A DNA stretch of 64,000 nucleotides from Hydrogenophilales bacterium (GTDB lineage: Bacteria > Pseudomonadota > Gammaproteobacteria > Burkholderiales > Thiobacteraceae), in contig JACRIU010000052.1 of NCBI GenBank assembly GCA_016235775.1, positions 1-64,000 on the forward strand, read 5' to 3'. The notes beneath the pieces are model-generated. The model was not told the DNA's origin, did no database searches, and saw only the letters and a program-made list of their open reading frames with translations. The position numbers and the translations under genes are program-made. The stretch's first letter is position 1. The number at the start of each line of letters is the position of its first letter. This document shows positions 48,103 through 60,530 of this stretch, piece by piece.

Positions 48103-49265
48103 AACGCACGCTGATTGGGGTGGCGCTTGTCGCCTTGCTCGGTGGCTGCCAGACCGTCACCCAGACCGTCACCGGCTGGTACGACGATATTTTCAGTTCC
48201 GGCAGCAAGAAAACGCTTCCCGCGCCGCTGGTCGATTTCAAGCCCAGCGTCGAGGTGAAGCTGCGCGCGAGCGCTAATATCGGGGGCGCCGGCGGTTTCG
48301 TGTTCGCGCCCGCGCTTAACAAAGAAGGGCTGTTCGCGGCTGGGTTTGACGGCAAGCTGGCGCGGTTCGAGGCGGACACGCTGAAAGAACGCTGGCGCAC
48401 CGAGGCGGGTAAAAAGCTTTCCGGCGGCGTCGGCGCGGCGGAAAGCCTGGTGGTGGCCGGCACGCAAAAAGGCGAAGTGCTGGCGTATGACTTCAACGGC
48501 CAGCCCTTGTGGCAAGCGCGGGTGACGAGTGAAATACTGAGCCCGCCGCAGATCGCCGGCGGCTTGGTGCTGGTGCGTTCGGGCGACGGCCGCATCTTCG
48601 CGCTGGATGCAAAGGATGGCAAGCGCAAATGGCTCTACCAGCGCGCGACACCGGCGTTGACCGTGCGCAGCTTCGGCGGCCTGATGATCGATAAAAACGG
48701 CGTATTCGCCGGATTTGGCGGCGGCAAGCTGGTGGCGCTGGATTTGGAAAGCGGCAACGTGGGTTGGGAAGTATCCGTGGCTTTGCCGCGCGGTGTTTCC
48801 GAGCTGGAACGCATTGCCGATGTCACCAGCAACGCGGTGACCGACGGGCGCATGGTATGCGCGGTGGCGTTTCAAGGGCGCGTTGCTTGCTTCGAGATTC
48901 AAAGCGGCAATGTGATCTGGGCGCGCGACCTGTCCAGCATCGCCGGCTTGGCGATGGACGCACGCAATGTCTATGTGGCGGATGTGAACGGCGCCGTGCA
49001 CGCGATGGATAAAACCACCGGCGGCTATGTGTGGAAGCAGGACAAGCTCTTGCATCGCCAGCTTTCCACCCCGCTGATTTATCGCGGCTATGTCGTGGTG
49101 GGCGACTTGCAAGGCTATGTGCATTTCATCTCGCGCGAGGATGGCGCCTTCGCGGCGCGCATCGCCACCGACGGCAGCCCGATCCGCGCCCAGCCGCAGG
49201 CGCTCACCGACAGTGTGTTGGTGCAGACCAAAAACGGCGGCTTGTTTGTGTTGGGCTTGAATTAA
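48099..49265 (+). CDS. bamB: Outer membrane protein assembly factor BamB
   Basis: Lipoprotein N-terminus LLGGCQT, PQQ-like beta-propeller repeats, yfgM-bamB-der order. Confidence 0.93.
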   Translation: MKRTLIGVALVALLGGCQTVTQTVTGWYDDIFSSGSKKTLPAPLVDFKPSVEVKLRASANIGGAGGFVFAPALNKEGLFAAGFDGKLARFEADTLKERWRTEAGKKLSGGVGAAESLVVAGTQKGEVLAYDFNGQPLWQARVTSEILSPPQIAGGLVLVRSGDGRIFALDAKDGKRKWLYQRATPALTVRSFGGLMIDKNGVFAGFGGGKLVALDLESGNVGWEVSVALPRGVSELERIADVTSNAVTDGRMVCAVAFQGRVACFEIQSGNVIWARDLSSIAGLAMDARNVYVADVNGAVHAMDKTTGGYVWKQDKLLHRQLSTPLIYRGYVVVGDLQGYVHFISREDGAFAARIATDGSPIRAQPQALTDSVLVQTKNGGLFVLGLN

Positions 49266-49305
49266 CCCTTTGTGCCACTTCGCTTTACTTCGCGGCTAAA
49301 ATCCA

Positions 49306-50706
49306 ATGAAACCCACCATCGTCATCGTCGGTCGCCCCAATGTGGGCAAGTCCACGCTTTTCAACCGCCTGACCAAGACGCGTGACGCTTTGGTGGCGGA
49401 TTTGCCGGGCTTGACCCGCGACCGCCACTACGGTCACGGCGTGGTCGGCGGCAAGCCTTATCTGGTCGTGGATACCGGTGGTTTCGAGCCGGTGGCGAAG
49501 GATGGCATCCTGCACGAAATGGCGCGCCAAACGCTGTTGGCCATCGACGAGGCGGACGCCATCGTATTTCTGGTCGATGCGCGCCAAGGACTGACCGCGC
49601 AGGACAAGGCGATTGCCGGCACCCTGCGCAGGTCTGGCCGTCCGCTATGGCTCGCCGTCAACAAAGCCGAGGGCATGAATCGCTCCGTGGTGACGGCGGA
49701 GTTCTTCGAATTGGGTCTGGGCGATCCCCTGGCGATTTCCTCCAGCCATGGCGAGGGCGTGCACGATCTGATGGAATTGGTGCTCGAAGCTTTCCCGGAA
49801 GAGAAAGCGGACGAAGCAGCAGTAAACCATCCCAAGATCGCCATTGTCGGCCGCCCGAATGTGGGCAAAAGCACGCTGGTGAACAGCTTGCTGGGCGAGG
49901 AACGCATGATCGCGTTCGATGCGCCGGGCACCACGCGTGACAGCATCTATGTTGATTTCGAACGCGACGGCAAGCAATACACCTTGATCGATACCGCTGG
50001 CGTGCGTAAGCGCGGCAAGGTTTTCGAATCCATTGAAAAATTTTCCGTGATCAAAACCTTGCAAGCGATCGAGGACGCCAACGTGGTGGTGCTGGTGGTC
50101 GATGCGCAACTGGACATTTCCGAGCAAGACGCCCATATCGCCGGCTTCATCCTGGAAGCGGGGCGGGCCTTGGTGGTCGCGGTGAATAAGTGGGACGGAC
50201 TCGACAACTATGCGCGCGAGCGGATCAAGGCTGAGTTGCTGCGCAAGCTGAATTTCTTGAGCTTTGCCAAGTTCCATCACATCTCGGCCCTGCACGGCAC
50301 CGGGATGGCGCCGCTGTTGAAATCGATCGATGCGGCGTATCAGGCGGCGATGGCGAAACTGCCCACGCCGCGTTTGACGCGCATTTTGCAGGATGCGGTC
50401 ACCGCGCATCAGCCGCCCAAATCCGGCCCCTTCCGCCCCGCGCCCCGTTATGCGCATCAAGGGGGGCAAAATCCTCCCGTGATCATTGTGCATGGCACCG
50501 GCGTGATGCATATTGCCGATTCCTACAAACGCTATCTGGAAAACGCATTTCGCCAGGCGTTTAAACTGCAAGGCACGCCGCTGCGCGTCCAATTTAAGCA
50601 AGGCGGAAATCCCTTCGCGGATAGAAAACCCAAGCCGCCCACGCTGAGCGAGGAGAATGCCCGGCGGCGCGCTAAACGGGTCTCGAAAAAGCGCTATGGC
50701 GGGTAG
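49306..50706 (+). CDS. der: Ribosome biogenesis GTPase Der
   Basis: Two GTPase domains each with GRPNVGKST. Confidence 0.97.
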   Translation: MKPTIVIVGRPNVGKSTLFNRLTKTRDALVADLPGLTRDRHYGHGVVGGKPYLVVDTGGFEPVAKDGILHEMARQTLLAIDEADAIVFLVDARQGLTAQDKAIAGTLRRSGRPLWLAVNKAEGMNRSVVTAEFFELGLGDPLAISSSHGEGVHDLMELVLEAFPEEKADEAAVNHPKIAIVGRPNVGKSTLVNSLLGEERMIAFDAPGTTRDSIYVDFERDGKQYTLIDTAGVRKRGKVFESIEKFSVIKTLQAIEDANVVVLVVDAQLDISEQDAHIAGFILEAGRALVVAVNKWDGLDNYARERIKAELLRKLNFLSFAKFHHISALHGTGMAPLLKSIDAAYQAAMAKLPTPRLTRILQDAVTAHQPPKSGPFRPAPRYAHQGGQNPPVIIVHGTGVMHIADSYKRYLENAFRQAFKLQGTPLRVQFKQGGNPFADRKPKPPTLSEENARRRAKRVSKKRYGG

Positions 50707-50827
50707 GCTAAGGCATTGAGGTAAACCAACGTGCGGGGGCGCGCCAAATCATAAGTATATGTTTTTAATACGCTTAATATTTGGCAAACGCAGCCGTTAA
50801 TATAAGGGATATAAAAACATTTTCCCG

Positions 50828-53800
50828 ATGCCCGATACTCAAATTACTCGTCCCGTTTCCGCCACGCCTTCGCTGATCCAGTTGGGCCGCCGCGGCTTGT
50901 GGATAATGGGTTTGACGGCATTGCTGCTGGTCGGCTTGTGGTTGTGGTTGACGTGGAACAATGTGCGTCAGATGCAGCTCCAGCGCATGACCGTGGCGGT
51001 TTCGCTCGCCGCCAATCATTCCCAAAGCTATCTCGACAATGTGGGTGGCCACCTTGAGGCGCTCGCCATCCTGATGAGGCAGAAAAATGCGCTGAATCAT
51101 CCGCGCGTTGCGCAAACCTTGCTCGATGATTTCAAAGCCAGGCATGCCGATTTGGGCGGGGCGACGCTGATTCATCCCTCTGGGCAGATGCTGGCGTCAA
51201 CTGCGCTAAAACCGGGCGCGCGGCTGCCGAATGTGATGGAGAACCCGGATTGGCGCGCGGATTTCGTCAATAATTTGAACGCTACCGGTTTATCCATCAA
51301 TCGTCCGCAGCACGGCTATTTGCTGGGGACTTGGCTCATGCCGCTGCGCTATACCGTGCGCGACTCCGCGCGCCGGGTGGAATTTTTGGTTCAGACCTCG
51401 ATCCTGATGGAGCGGCAGCAAGCCTTGTGGGCCAACCTCGGCCTGCAGCCCGGCGCGCAGATCGGCTTGATGCGCGAAGATGGCCTCCTGCTTTCCATGT
51501 GGCCGATGCCGGGCGGCAAGTTCGATCCCCGATCCTTCCAGATGAAGCCGCTGTCGCAGTCCTTGCAAAAGAATGTCGCCAATGGTTTTTTCCAGATACC
51601 GGCGCAAAGCTGGAGCGAACAGCGCGAAGGCGTGTATCAGCGTCTGCGCGCCTATCCAGCCTATGCGTTCTTGTCGGTGCCCAACCGCTTGCTGCTGGGC
51701 ATGTGGTGGAAGAACGTGCAGTTGCCGATTTATTTGCTGCTGGTTTTGTTTGCTTTCGGCGCCGGGGCCTACGCTTTATTGGCGCGACGCTTCGCGCTTC
51801 GCATGCAAACGATTCAAGCAACCCTCGCACAGGGCAGTAAACGCGATTCCGTGCAGTTGCCCAGCAGCGGCGTGCGCGAGATCGATGAGTTGTGCGCGGC
51901 ATTGGCCGATACCCAGAGCAAACTCAAATCGGCGGCGAAAAATCGCGAGCATCAGTTGTTGTCGGCGGCGGATGCCGGGACTTATACCCTGCGCCTGCGC
52001 GATGGCGTCTTGCTGCAAGCGGACGATGCTTTCGTGTCCATGCTCGGGCGCAAACGCGAGGAAGTGGTCGGCCGTACCTGGGCCACCTTGTTTGAGCAGG
52101 GCGATGGAACCGACGGCGCCAATTCCGGGTGCTTTCCGAGCCAGGAATTATCGCTGCGCGTATTGCGCTTCCAGCACGGTAACGGCCGGCCGGTGTGGCT
52201 GTCCCTGGCGGAATACATCGATACCTCGGAAGGCGAGCCGCTGCGTCAGGGCTTGGCGATCAATGTCAGCCAGCGCGAGGAGTTGCTGGCCAAGGTGCAG
52301 TCGCACTCTGATCGTCTGCGCGCCCTATGGCGGCTCGCCACCGAACGCGATTCGCTCGATATGGACAAGGTCAAGCAAATGCTGCGCTTGGGCCTGGATA
52401 CCCTCGGACTTGAAATAGCCTTGATCGGCGAGGCCGAAACCGGTTTGTTGCATGTCCGCTATCTGGTCGGTAATGCCACGTTGTTCGAGTTCGAGGAGGG
52501 GATGTCCGTTCCGGTGATGGATACCCTGTGCCACGATACGCTGCGCGAGAAGCGCAGTCTCTTCATCGACAATATAACCACGCATCCGGTCTATCGCACC
52601 AATCAAATGGCGATGCAACACGGCGTCCGCGTCTATGCCAGCGTGCCGATTTGGGCCGGCGATCAAATCTACGGCACGCTGGTGTTCTTGGGCCGGACAT
52701 TACGCGACCAGCCCTTGAGCGAAGAAGACAAGGCCTTCGTCGAATTGCTCGCGGCCTGGTTCGGCAAGGCCTTGTTCGAGCAACGCCAGCGGCAAATGCT
52801 GGAAACCATGGCGATGACCGATAGCCTGACCGGCTTGCCCAACCGGCGTGCCGCGGATGCGCGTCTTACCGTCGAGCTGGCGCGCGCCAAGCGCGCGGAA
52901 GAACCGTTCACCATCGTGATCTGCGATTTGGACCGGTTCAAGCTCATCAACGACCACTTCGGCCATGATGTGGGCGACGAGGTGTTGCAGCATGTGGGTG
53001 CGATCCTGCAACAGGCGCTGCGCGAAAGCGATTGGGTCGCGCGCTGGGGGGGCGAAGAGTTCATTTTGTTCTTGCACCGTTCCACCGGACAGGAAGCGTT
53101 TAACGCCATGGAGCGCTTGCGCGAGGAAATCAAGACGCATCCCTTGGTGACGCCGCACGGCAACTTGGAGCTGACCGCGAGCTTCGGCATCGGCGCCTAC
53201 CGTGACAGCGAAGCCGATATCACGCAAGTATTGGCCGAAGCCGACGGTTGCCTGTACGAGGCGAAGCGGCATGGGCGCGATCGGGTGATGATGAACGAGG
53301 CTGCGGCCAAGGGCTTGTTATGGCAGGCCGGCATGCTGCAGCGCGCGCTGCAGGAGCAGCGCATTGTCGCGGCCTACCAAGTCATGGTTGATCTCAATAG
53401 CGGCAAGGTGGTCGCGGATGAAGCGCTGGCGCGGCTGATCCAGCCTGACGGAAAGGTATTGCCCGCCGCCGATTTTGTCGAGGCGGCCGAAGGCATCAAT
53501 CTGATCCATGTGGTGGACGACATTATCGCGCGCGGCGCGCTCGAGCGCTGCTGCGAAAGGCGGACGTGCGATCCGCAGGATGAAGTCGTGCATTTCATCA
53601 ATCTGTCGCCGCAATTTCTGGCGCGGCGTGATTTGCTCGATGCGCTGCTCGCCGATGCGAAAACGATGGTGGCGCGCACCGGGATGAAGTTCGCCACGCG
53701 CCAGCCGGTGGTGTTCGAGATTACCGAGCGTCAATTGCTGGAAGACTTCGGCGCCATGCGCGAGGACTTGAAGCATTTGCTGGAATACGGCTTTCGCCTT

Positions 53801-54106
53801 GCGCTGGATGATTTCGGCAGCGGCTACTCGTCTTTCCTTTATCTGGCCGAACTGCCGATCAGCTTCATCAAGATCGAAGGCTGGATGGTGCGCAATATGC
53901 AGTACAACGACCGCATCCTCAGCATGGTGAAAAGCGTGGTCTTGCTCGCCAAAACGCTGGACATCACCACCATCGCGGAATGCGTGGAAGATGCCCGCAC
54001 GGCGGAAATCCTGCGCGATATGGGGGTGGATTGGGGGCAAGGCTACCATTTCGGCTATCCGGCGCTGGAACAAAAGGGAACTTCCCGGCGGCTGGTTGGG
54101 TCTTAA
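50828..54106 (+). CDS. Diguanylate cyclase/phosphodiesterase (membrane sensor-PAS-GAF-GGDEF-EAL)
   Basis: N-terminal TM and periplasmic sensor; SDWVARWGGEEF; DEALARL; LDDFGSGYSS; WGQGYHFGYP. Confidence 0.93.
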   Translation: MPDTQITRPVSATPSLIQLGRRGLWIMGLTALLLVGLWLWLTWNNVRQMQLQRMTVAVSLAANHSQSYLDNVGGHLEALAILMRQKNALNHPRVAQTLLDDFKARHADLGGATLIHPSGQMLASTALKPGARLPNVMENPDWRADFVNNLNATGLSINRPQHGYLLGTWLMPLRYTVRDSARRVEFLVQTSILMERQQALWANLGLQPGAQIGLMREDGLLLSMWPMPGGKFDPRSFQMKPLSQSLQKNVANGFFQIPAQSWSEQREGVYQRLRAYPAYAFLSVPNRLLLGMWWKNVQLPIYLLLVLFAFGAGAYALLARRFALRMQTIQATLAQGSKRDSVQLPSSGVREIDELCAALADTQSKLKSAAKNREHQLLSAADAGTYTLRLRDGVLLQADDAFVSMLGRKREEVVGRTWATLFEQGDGTDGANSGCFPSQELSLRVLRFQHGNGRPVWLSLAEYIDTSEGEPLRQGLAINVSQREELLAKVQSHSDRLRALWRLATERDSLDMDKVKQMLRLGLDTLGLEIALIGEAETGLLHVRYLVGNATLFEFEEGMSVPVMDTLCHDTLREKRSLFIDNITTHPVYRTNQMAMQHGVRVYASVPIWAGDQIYGTLVFLGRTLRDQPLSEEDKAFVELLAAWFGKALFEQRQRQMLETMAMTDSLTGLPNRRAADARLTVELARAKRAEEPFTIVICDLDRFKLINDHFGHDVGDEVLQHVGAILQQALRESDWVARWGGEEFILFLHRSTGQEAFNAMERLREEIKTHPLVTPHGNLELTASFGIGAYRDSEADITQVLAEADGCLYEAKRHGRDRVMMNEAAAKGLLWQAGMLQRALQEQRIVAAYQVMVDLNSGKVVADEALARLIQPDGKVLPAADFVEAAEGINLIHVVDDIIARGALERCCERRTCDPQDEVVHFINLSPQFLARRDLLDALLADAKTMVARTGMKFATRQPVVFEITERQLLEDFGAMREDLKHLLEYGFRLALDDFGSGYSSFLYLAELPISFIKIEGWMVRNMQYNDRILSMVKSVVLLAKTLDITTIAECVEDARTAEILRDMGVDWGQGYHFGYPALEQKGTSRRLVGS

Positions 54107-54282
54107 TTCCGCGTTTATCTTCAAATACAACGGTTTTTTACTATTATTAGCTTTTATGCCTTGCCTGACCCCAAGGGGACGGCTGGCATCAAGGGTTGGT
54201 CCAAGTGCTGTGGCGGCGAAATTGCCATTGGAATATACTGGACCGGCAATACATTATTCACTCACAAGAAAAGGGAGAAGCC

Positions 54283-54519
54283 ATGAGCGGGAAAGGGCAA
54301 TTACTACAAGACCCGTTTTTAAATACCCTACGCAAAGAGCACATTCCGGTGTCGATCTATCTCGTCAACGGCATCAAGCTCCAAGGTCAAGTTGAATCCT
54401 TCGATCAATACGTAGTGCTGCTAAAGAATACCGTCACGCAGATGGTATATAAACACGCCATTTCCACTGTGGTTCCTGCGCGGCCGGTCAGCATTTCCGT
54501 CGATACGCCTGATGATTGA
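54283..54519 (+). CDS. hfq: RNA chaperone Hfq
   Basis: [48 protein letters not shown] at 54283 with RBS aaggga. Confidence 0.98.
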   Translation: MSGKGQLLQDPFLNTLRKEHIPVSIYLVNGIKLQGQVESFDQYVVLLKNTVTQMVYKHAISTVVPARPVSISVDTPDD

Positions 54520-55654
54520 TCGCCCGCAAGGCGGGGATCAGCCAAGCAGCGACAAGGCGGTACTGGTTGCCCTCGATTTCGGCGAACCCGATGCCGAGGA
54601 AAGCCTGGAAGAACTACGCCGTTTAACCGAAAGCGCCGGTGTGTCGGTGCAGGCGGTAGTGCAAGGCAAGCGGTCACGGCCGGATGCTGCCTTGTTTGCC
54701 GGTAGCGGCAAAGTGGATGAAGTCGGCCAAGCCCTGTGCGATACCGGTTCTGGTGTAGCCATTTTCAATCACGATTTATCGCCCGCCCAGCAGCGCAATC
54801 TTGAGCAGCGCCTACAAAGCCGGGTCGTGGATCGCACCAGTCTCATCCTCGATATCTTTGCCCAGCGCGCGCAATCCCATGAAGGCAAGGTGCAAGTGGA
54901 GTTGGCCCAGTTGGAGCGCCTCTCGACCCGCTTAGTCCGCGGCTGGACCCACTTGGAGCGGCAAAAAGGCGGCGTCGGCTTGCGCGGCCCCGGTGAAACG
55001 CAGTTGGAAACCGACCGCCGCTTGATCGGCAAACGCGTCAAATCGCTCAAGGAAAAACTGACCAAACTGACGCGGCAACGTCACACCCAGCGTCGCGCCC
55101 GCACGAAAAACTCCGTTTTCTCGGTTTCGCTGGTGGGTTACACCAACGCCGGAAAATCGACCCTATTCAACCGCCTGACCCATGCCGGAGCGTATGTGGC
55201 GGATCAACTGTTCGCGACCTTGGATACCACCTCCCGCCGGGTATTTTTACCCGAAGTGGGGCAGTTGGTGCTGTCCGACACAGTGGGTTTCATCAAGCAT
55301 TTACCGCACGGCTTGGTGGTCTCGTTTCGCGCCACTTTGGAAGAAGCGGCGCAGGCGGATTTGCTGCTGCATGTGGTGGATGCGGCAAGCCCGGCCCGCG
55401 ACAGCCAGATCGAACAGGTCAATAGCGTGTTGGCCGAGATCGGCGCGGGGCATTTGCCGCAAATATTGGTAATGAATAAGATCGATGCGGCGGGCCTGGC
55501 GCCGCGCGTGGACCGCGACGAATATGGTAAAATCTCGCGCGTTTGGATCAGTGCGGCAAGCGGCGACGGCCTGGATTTAGTGCGGCAAGCCTTGATCGAG
55601 ACGGCCAAACTGGCTCAAGAACAAACTATCCAGCCTGAAGTACTCACGGCTTAA
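54512..55654 (+). CDS. hflX: GTPase HflX
   Basis: [32 protein letters not shown]; overlaps the hfq 3' end. Confidence 0.96.
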   Translation: MIDRPQGGDQPSSDKAVLVALDFGEPDAEESLEELRRLTESAGVSVQAVVQGKRSRPDAALFAGSGKVDEVGQALCDTGSGVAIFNHDLSPAQQRNLEQRLQSRVVDRTSLILDIFAQRAQSHEGKVQVELAQLERLSTRLVRGWTHLERQKGGVGLRGPGETQLETDRRLIGKRVKSLKEKLTKLTRQRHTQRRARTKNSVFSVSLVGYTNAGKSTLFNRLTHAGAYVADQLFATLDTTSRRVFLPEVGQLVLSDTVGFIKHLPHGLVVSFRATLEEAAQADLLLHVVDAASPARDSQIEQVNSVLAEIGAGHLPQILVMNKIDAAGLAPRVDRDEYGKISRVWISAASGDGLDLVRQALIETAKLAQEQTIQPEVLTA

Positions 55655-55671
55655 ATTTCACGGGAATCAAT

Positions 55672-56838
55672 ATGGCTTGGAACGACCCGAATTGGGGCAA
55701 GAAAAACAATAGCGGCGGTCCACCCGATCTGGATGAGTTGTGGCGCCGTTTTAACGAGCGTCTGTCCGGCCTGTTCGGGGGCAAGCGCCGTGGCCCCAGC
55801 CTGCCATCGGGCGGCAATCCCCCGGTAAACCGCATAAACGGCGCGCTGTTGCTGATCGGCATCATTCTGGTCATCTGGATCGGCAGCGGCTTCTATATCG
55901 TCAATCCGCGCGAGAGCGGCGTGGTGCTGCGTTTCGGCAAGGCTTCGGAAATTACCCTGCCGGGGCCGCGCTGGCATATCCCCTATCCGATCGAGAGCGT
56001 GGAAATCGTCGATACCGCACAAGTGCGCGTGACCGAGGTCGGTTACCGTCAAAATGACAAAACCAAGCAGCAGCACGAAGCGGCCATGCTGACCAAGGAC
56101 AAGAACATCATCAATGTGCAATTCGCCGTGCAATACTCGGTGACCGACCCCAAGAACTTCCTGTTCAAAAACCGCGTGGGTGAAGATGCCGTCTATGTGC
56201 GCCAAGTCGCGGAGAGCGCGATGCGAGAAATCGTTGGCAAAACCATCGTGGACGATGTCTTGAGCAAAAGCACCGAAGTGGCGAATCAAGCCGGCAAGCT
56301 GATGCAGTCGATGTTTGACCTGTATGAAGTCGGCGTGACGGTCGCCAATGTCACCATCAATCAAGTGCAGCCGCCGGAGCAAGTGCAAGACGCCTTCAAC
56401 GATGCGATCAAGGCCGACCAGGATCGCGAACGCCAGAAAAACGAAGGCGAAGCTTATTTGAAAGATATCGTGCCTAAAGCCGAAGGCGCCAAACAGCGCC
56501 TGCTGCAAGAGGCGGAAGGCTATAAACAAAGCTTGATTGCGCGCGCCGAAGGTGATGCCTCACGCTTTAAATCACTGGTCGGTGAATACAATAAGGCGCC
56601 CGGGGTCACCCGCGACCGCTTGTATATCGACGCCATGCAGCAGATCTATTCCCGCACCACCAAGGTGCTGGTCGACCAAAAGGGCGGCAACAATTTATTG
56701 TATTTGCCGCTGGATAAGTTGATGCAGCGCGTGCAGGAAGGTCAAGTCGCCGCGCCAGCAAAAGCAACGGGCGAAACACCGCGACCGAGTGAGCCCGAAT
56801 CTGGCCGCGATGCCTTACGCAATCGGGAGGGCCGATAA
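55672..56838 (+). CDS. hflK: FtsH protease modulator HflK
   Basis: SPFH protein with Gly/Asn-rich N-terminus, GFYIVNPRESGVVLRFGK. Confidence 0.96.
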   Translation: MAWNDPNWGKKNNSGGPPDLDELWRRFNERLSGLFGGKRRGPSLPSGGNPPVNRINGALLLIGIILVIWIGSGFYIVNPRESGVVLRFGKASEITLPGPRWHIPYPIESVEIVDTAQVRVTEVGYRQNDKTKQQHEAAMLTKDKNIINVQFAVQYSVTDPKNFLFKNRVGEDAVYVRQVAESAMREIVGKTIVDDVLSKSTEVANQAGKLMQSMFDLYEVGVTVANVTINQVQPPEQVQDAFNDAIKADQDRERQKNEGEAYLKDIVPKAEGAKQRLLQEAEGYKQSLIARAEGDASRFKSLVGEYNKAPGVTRDRLYIDAMQQIYSRTTKVLVDQKGGNNLLYLPLDKLMQRVQEGQVAAPAKATGETPRPSEPESGRDALRNREGR

Positions 56839-57716
56839 TGCAACGTAATTTAGCCGCGATCATGATGCTCGCCCTCGCCGCCTTGGTGCTGATGAGCTTC
56901 ATGTTCTACACCGTGGATCAGCGCCAACAGGCGATCGTGCTGCAATTGGGCGAGATCACTTCGATCAAGGAAAAGCCCGGTCTTTATCTCAAAGTGCCGC
57001 TGCTGCAGAACGTGGTATTTATCGATACCCGGGTGCGCACGCTGGATACGCCCGATTCCGATCTCATCATCACCAAAGAGAAGATCAATATGCAGGTCGA
57101 CTCGTTCGTGAAATGGCAGGTGATCGACGCCAAGAAATATTACGAACGGGTGAGCGGCGACGAGCGTCGCGCCGAACAGCGCATCATGAACGTGGTGCGC
57201 GACGGTCTGCGCGCCGAATTCAATTCGCGCTCCGTCGATGATGTGGTGTCCGGCCAGCGCGATCAAGTCATGCTCAATCTGCGCAACAACGCGGATAAGG
57301 ACGCGCGCTCGATCGGCATCAAAGTGGTGGATGTGCGATTGAAGCGCGTGGATTATTCCGAGGACAACGAAAGCTCGGTGTATCAGCGCATGCGTTCCGA
57401 GCGTACCCGGGTGGCGAATGAGCGGCGTTCCACCGGCGCGGCGGACAAGGAAAAGATTCAAGCCGACGCCGAGCGTCAGCGCGATATTACGATTGCCGGC
57501 GCCTATCGCGACGCGCAGCGCATCAAAGGCGAGGGCGATGCGAAGGCGGCGGCAATTTATTCCTCCGCCTATTCCGCCAACCCCGAGTTCTACGCCTTTT
57601 ACCGCAGCATGGAAGCGTATAAGGAAAGCTTCAAGGGCAAGGAAGATCTGCTGGTGGTCGATCAGAATTCCGATTTCTTCAAGTACTTCAAACGCGCCGG
57701 CAAGGGCGGCAAGTAG
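56838..57716 (+). CDS. hflC: FtsH protease modulator HflC
   Basis: FYTVDQRQQAIVLQLGEI, RSEREtRVANERRS-like SPFH C-terminus, pairs with hflK. Confidence 0.96.
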   Translation: MQRNLAAIMMLALAALVLMSFMFYTVDQRQQAIVLQLGEITSIKEKPGLYLKVPLLQNVVFIDTRVRTLDTPDSDLIITKEKINMQVDSFVKWQVIDAKKYYERVSGDERRAEQRIMNVVRDGLRAEFNSRSVDDVVSGQRDQVMLNLRNNADKDARSIGIKVVDVRLKRVDYSEDNESSVYQRMRSERTRVANERRSTGAADKEKIQADAERQRDITIAGAYRDAQRIKGEGDAKAAAIYSSAYSANPEFYAFYRSMEAYKESFKGKEDLLVVDQNSDFFKYFKRAGKGGK

Positions 57717-57722
57717 GCGTCC

Positions 57723-57905
57723 ATGAACAGCCTGTTGGCGGCCTTGGGGCTGGTGCTGGTATTGGAAGGCGCGCTGCCGTTTCTTGCCCCCAGCCTATGG
57801 CGTGACACCTTTCGCAAGCTGCTGGATTTGTCCGACGGCCAGTTGCGCTTCATGGGCCTGATCTCGATGCTGATGGGCCTCGGCATCGTATTCGCGACAC
57901 GTTAA
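57723..57905 (+). CDS. DUF2065 small membrane protein (YjeT-like)
   Basis: 60 aa; LVLEGALPFLAPSLWRDTFRKLLDLSDGQLRFMGLISMLMGL. Confidence 0.9.
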   Translation: MNSLLAALGLVLVLEGALPFLAPSLWRDTFRKLLDLSDGQLRFMGLISMLMGLGIVFATR

Positions 57906-57907
57906 TC

Positions 57908-60368
<2,461 letters not shown>

Positions 60369-60376
60369 TCAAATGA

Positions 60377-60407
60377 AAAAGGGCGGTTCAAATGAACCGC
60401 CCTTTTA
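60377..60407. terminator. Rho-independent terminator between purA and the convergent tRNA-Leu
   Basis: AAAAGGGCGGTTC-AAAT-GAACCGCCCTTTT perfect hairpin, A/T flanks compatible with both strands. Confidence 0.88.
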
Positions 60408-60410
60408 ACT

Positions 60411-60496
60411 GGTGCCCGGAAGAGGACTCGAACCTCCACAGTGTTGCCACCGCATGGACCTGAACCATGTGCGTCTACCAATTCCGCCATCCGGGC
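60411..60496 (-). tRNA. tRNA-Leu (anticodon CAG), encoded CCA end
   Basis: Reverse complement GCCCGGATGGCGGAATTGGTAGACGC-A-CATGG-TTCAGGT-CCATG-...-GGTTCGAGTCC-...-TCCGGGCACCA folds as a class II tRNA. Confidence 0.96.
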
Positions 60497-60530
60497 TGGA
60501 AGAGCGCGAATTTTAAAGGAAATACTTAAT

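Noticed and set aside
49645-50601. 318-aa antisense ORF across der
   Set aside because: Shadow of a conserved GTPase gene.
60441-60530. Upstream extension of rnr given in the ORF track
   Set aside because: It lies within the antisense tRNA-Leu gene; TTG at 60531 is the plausible start.
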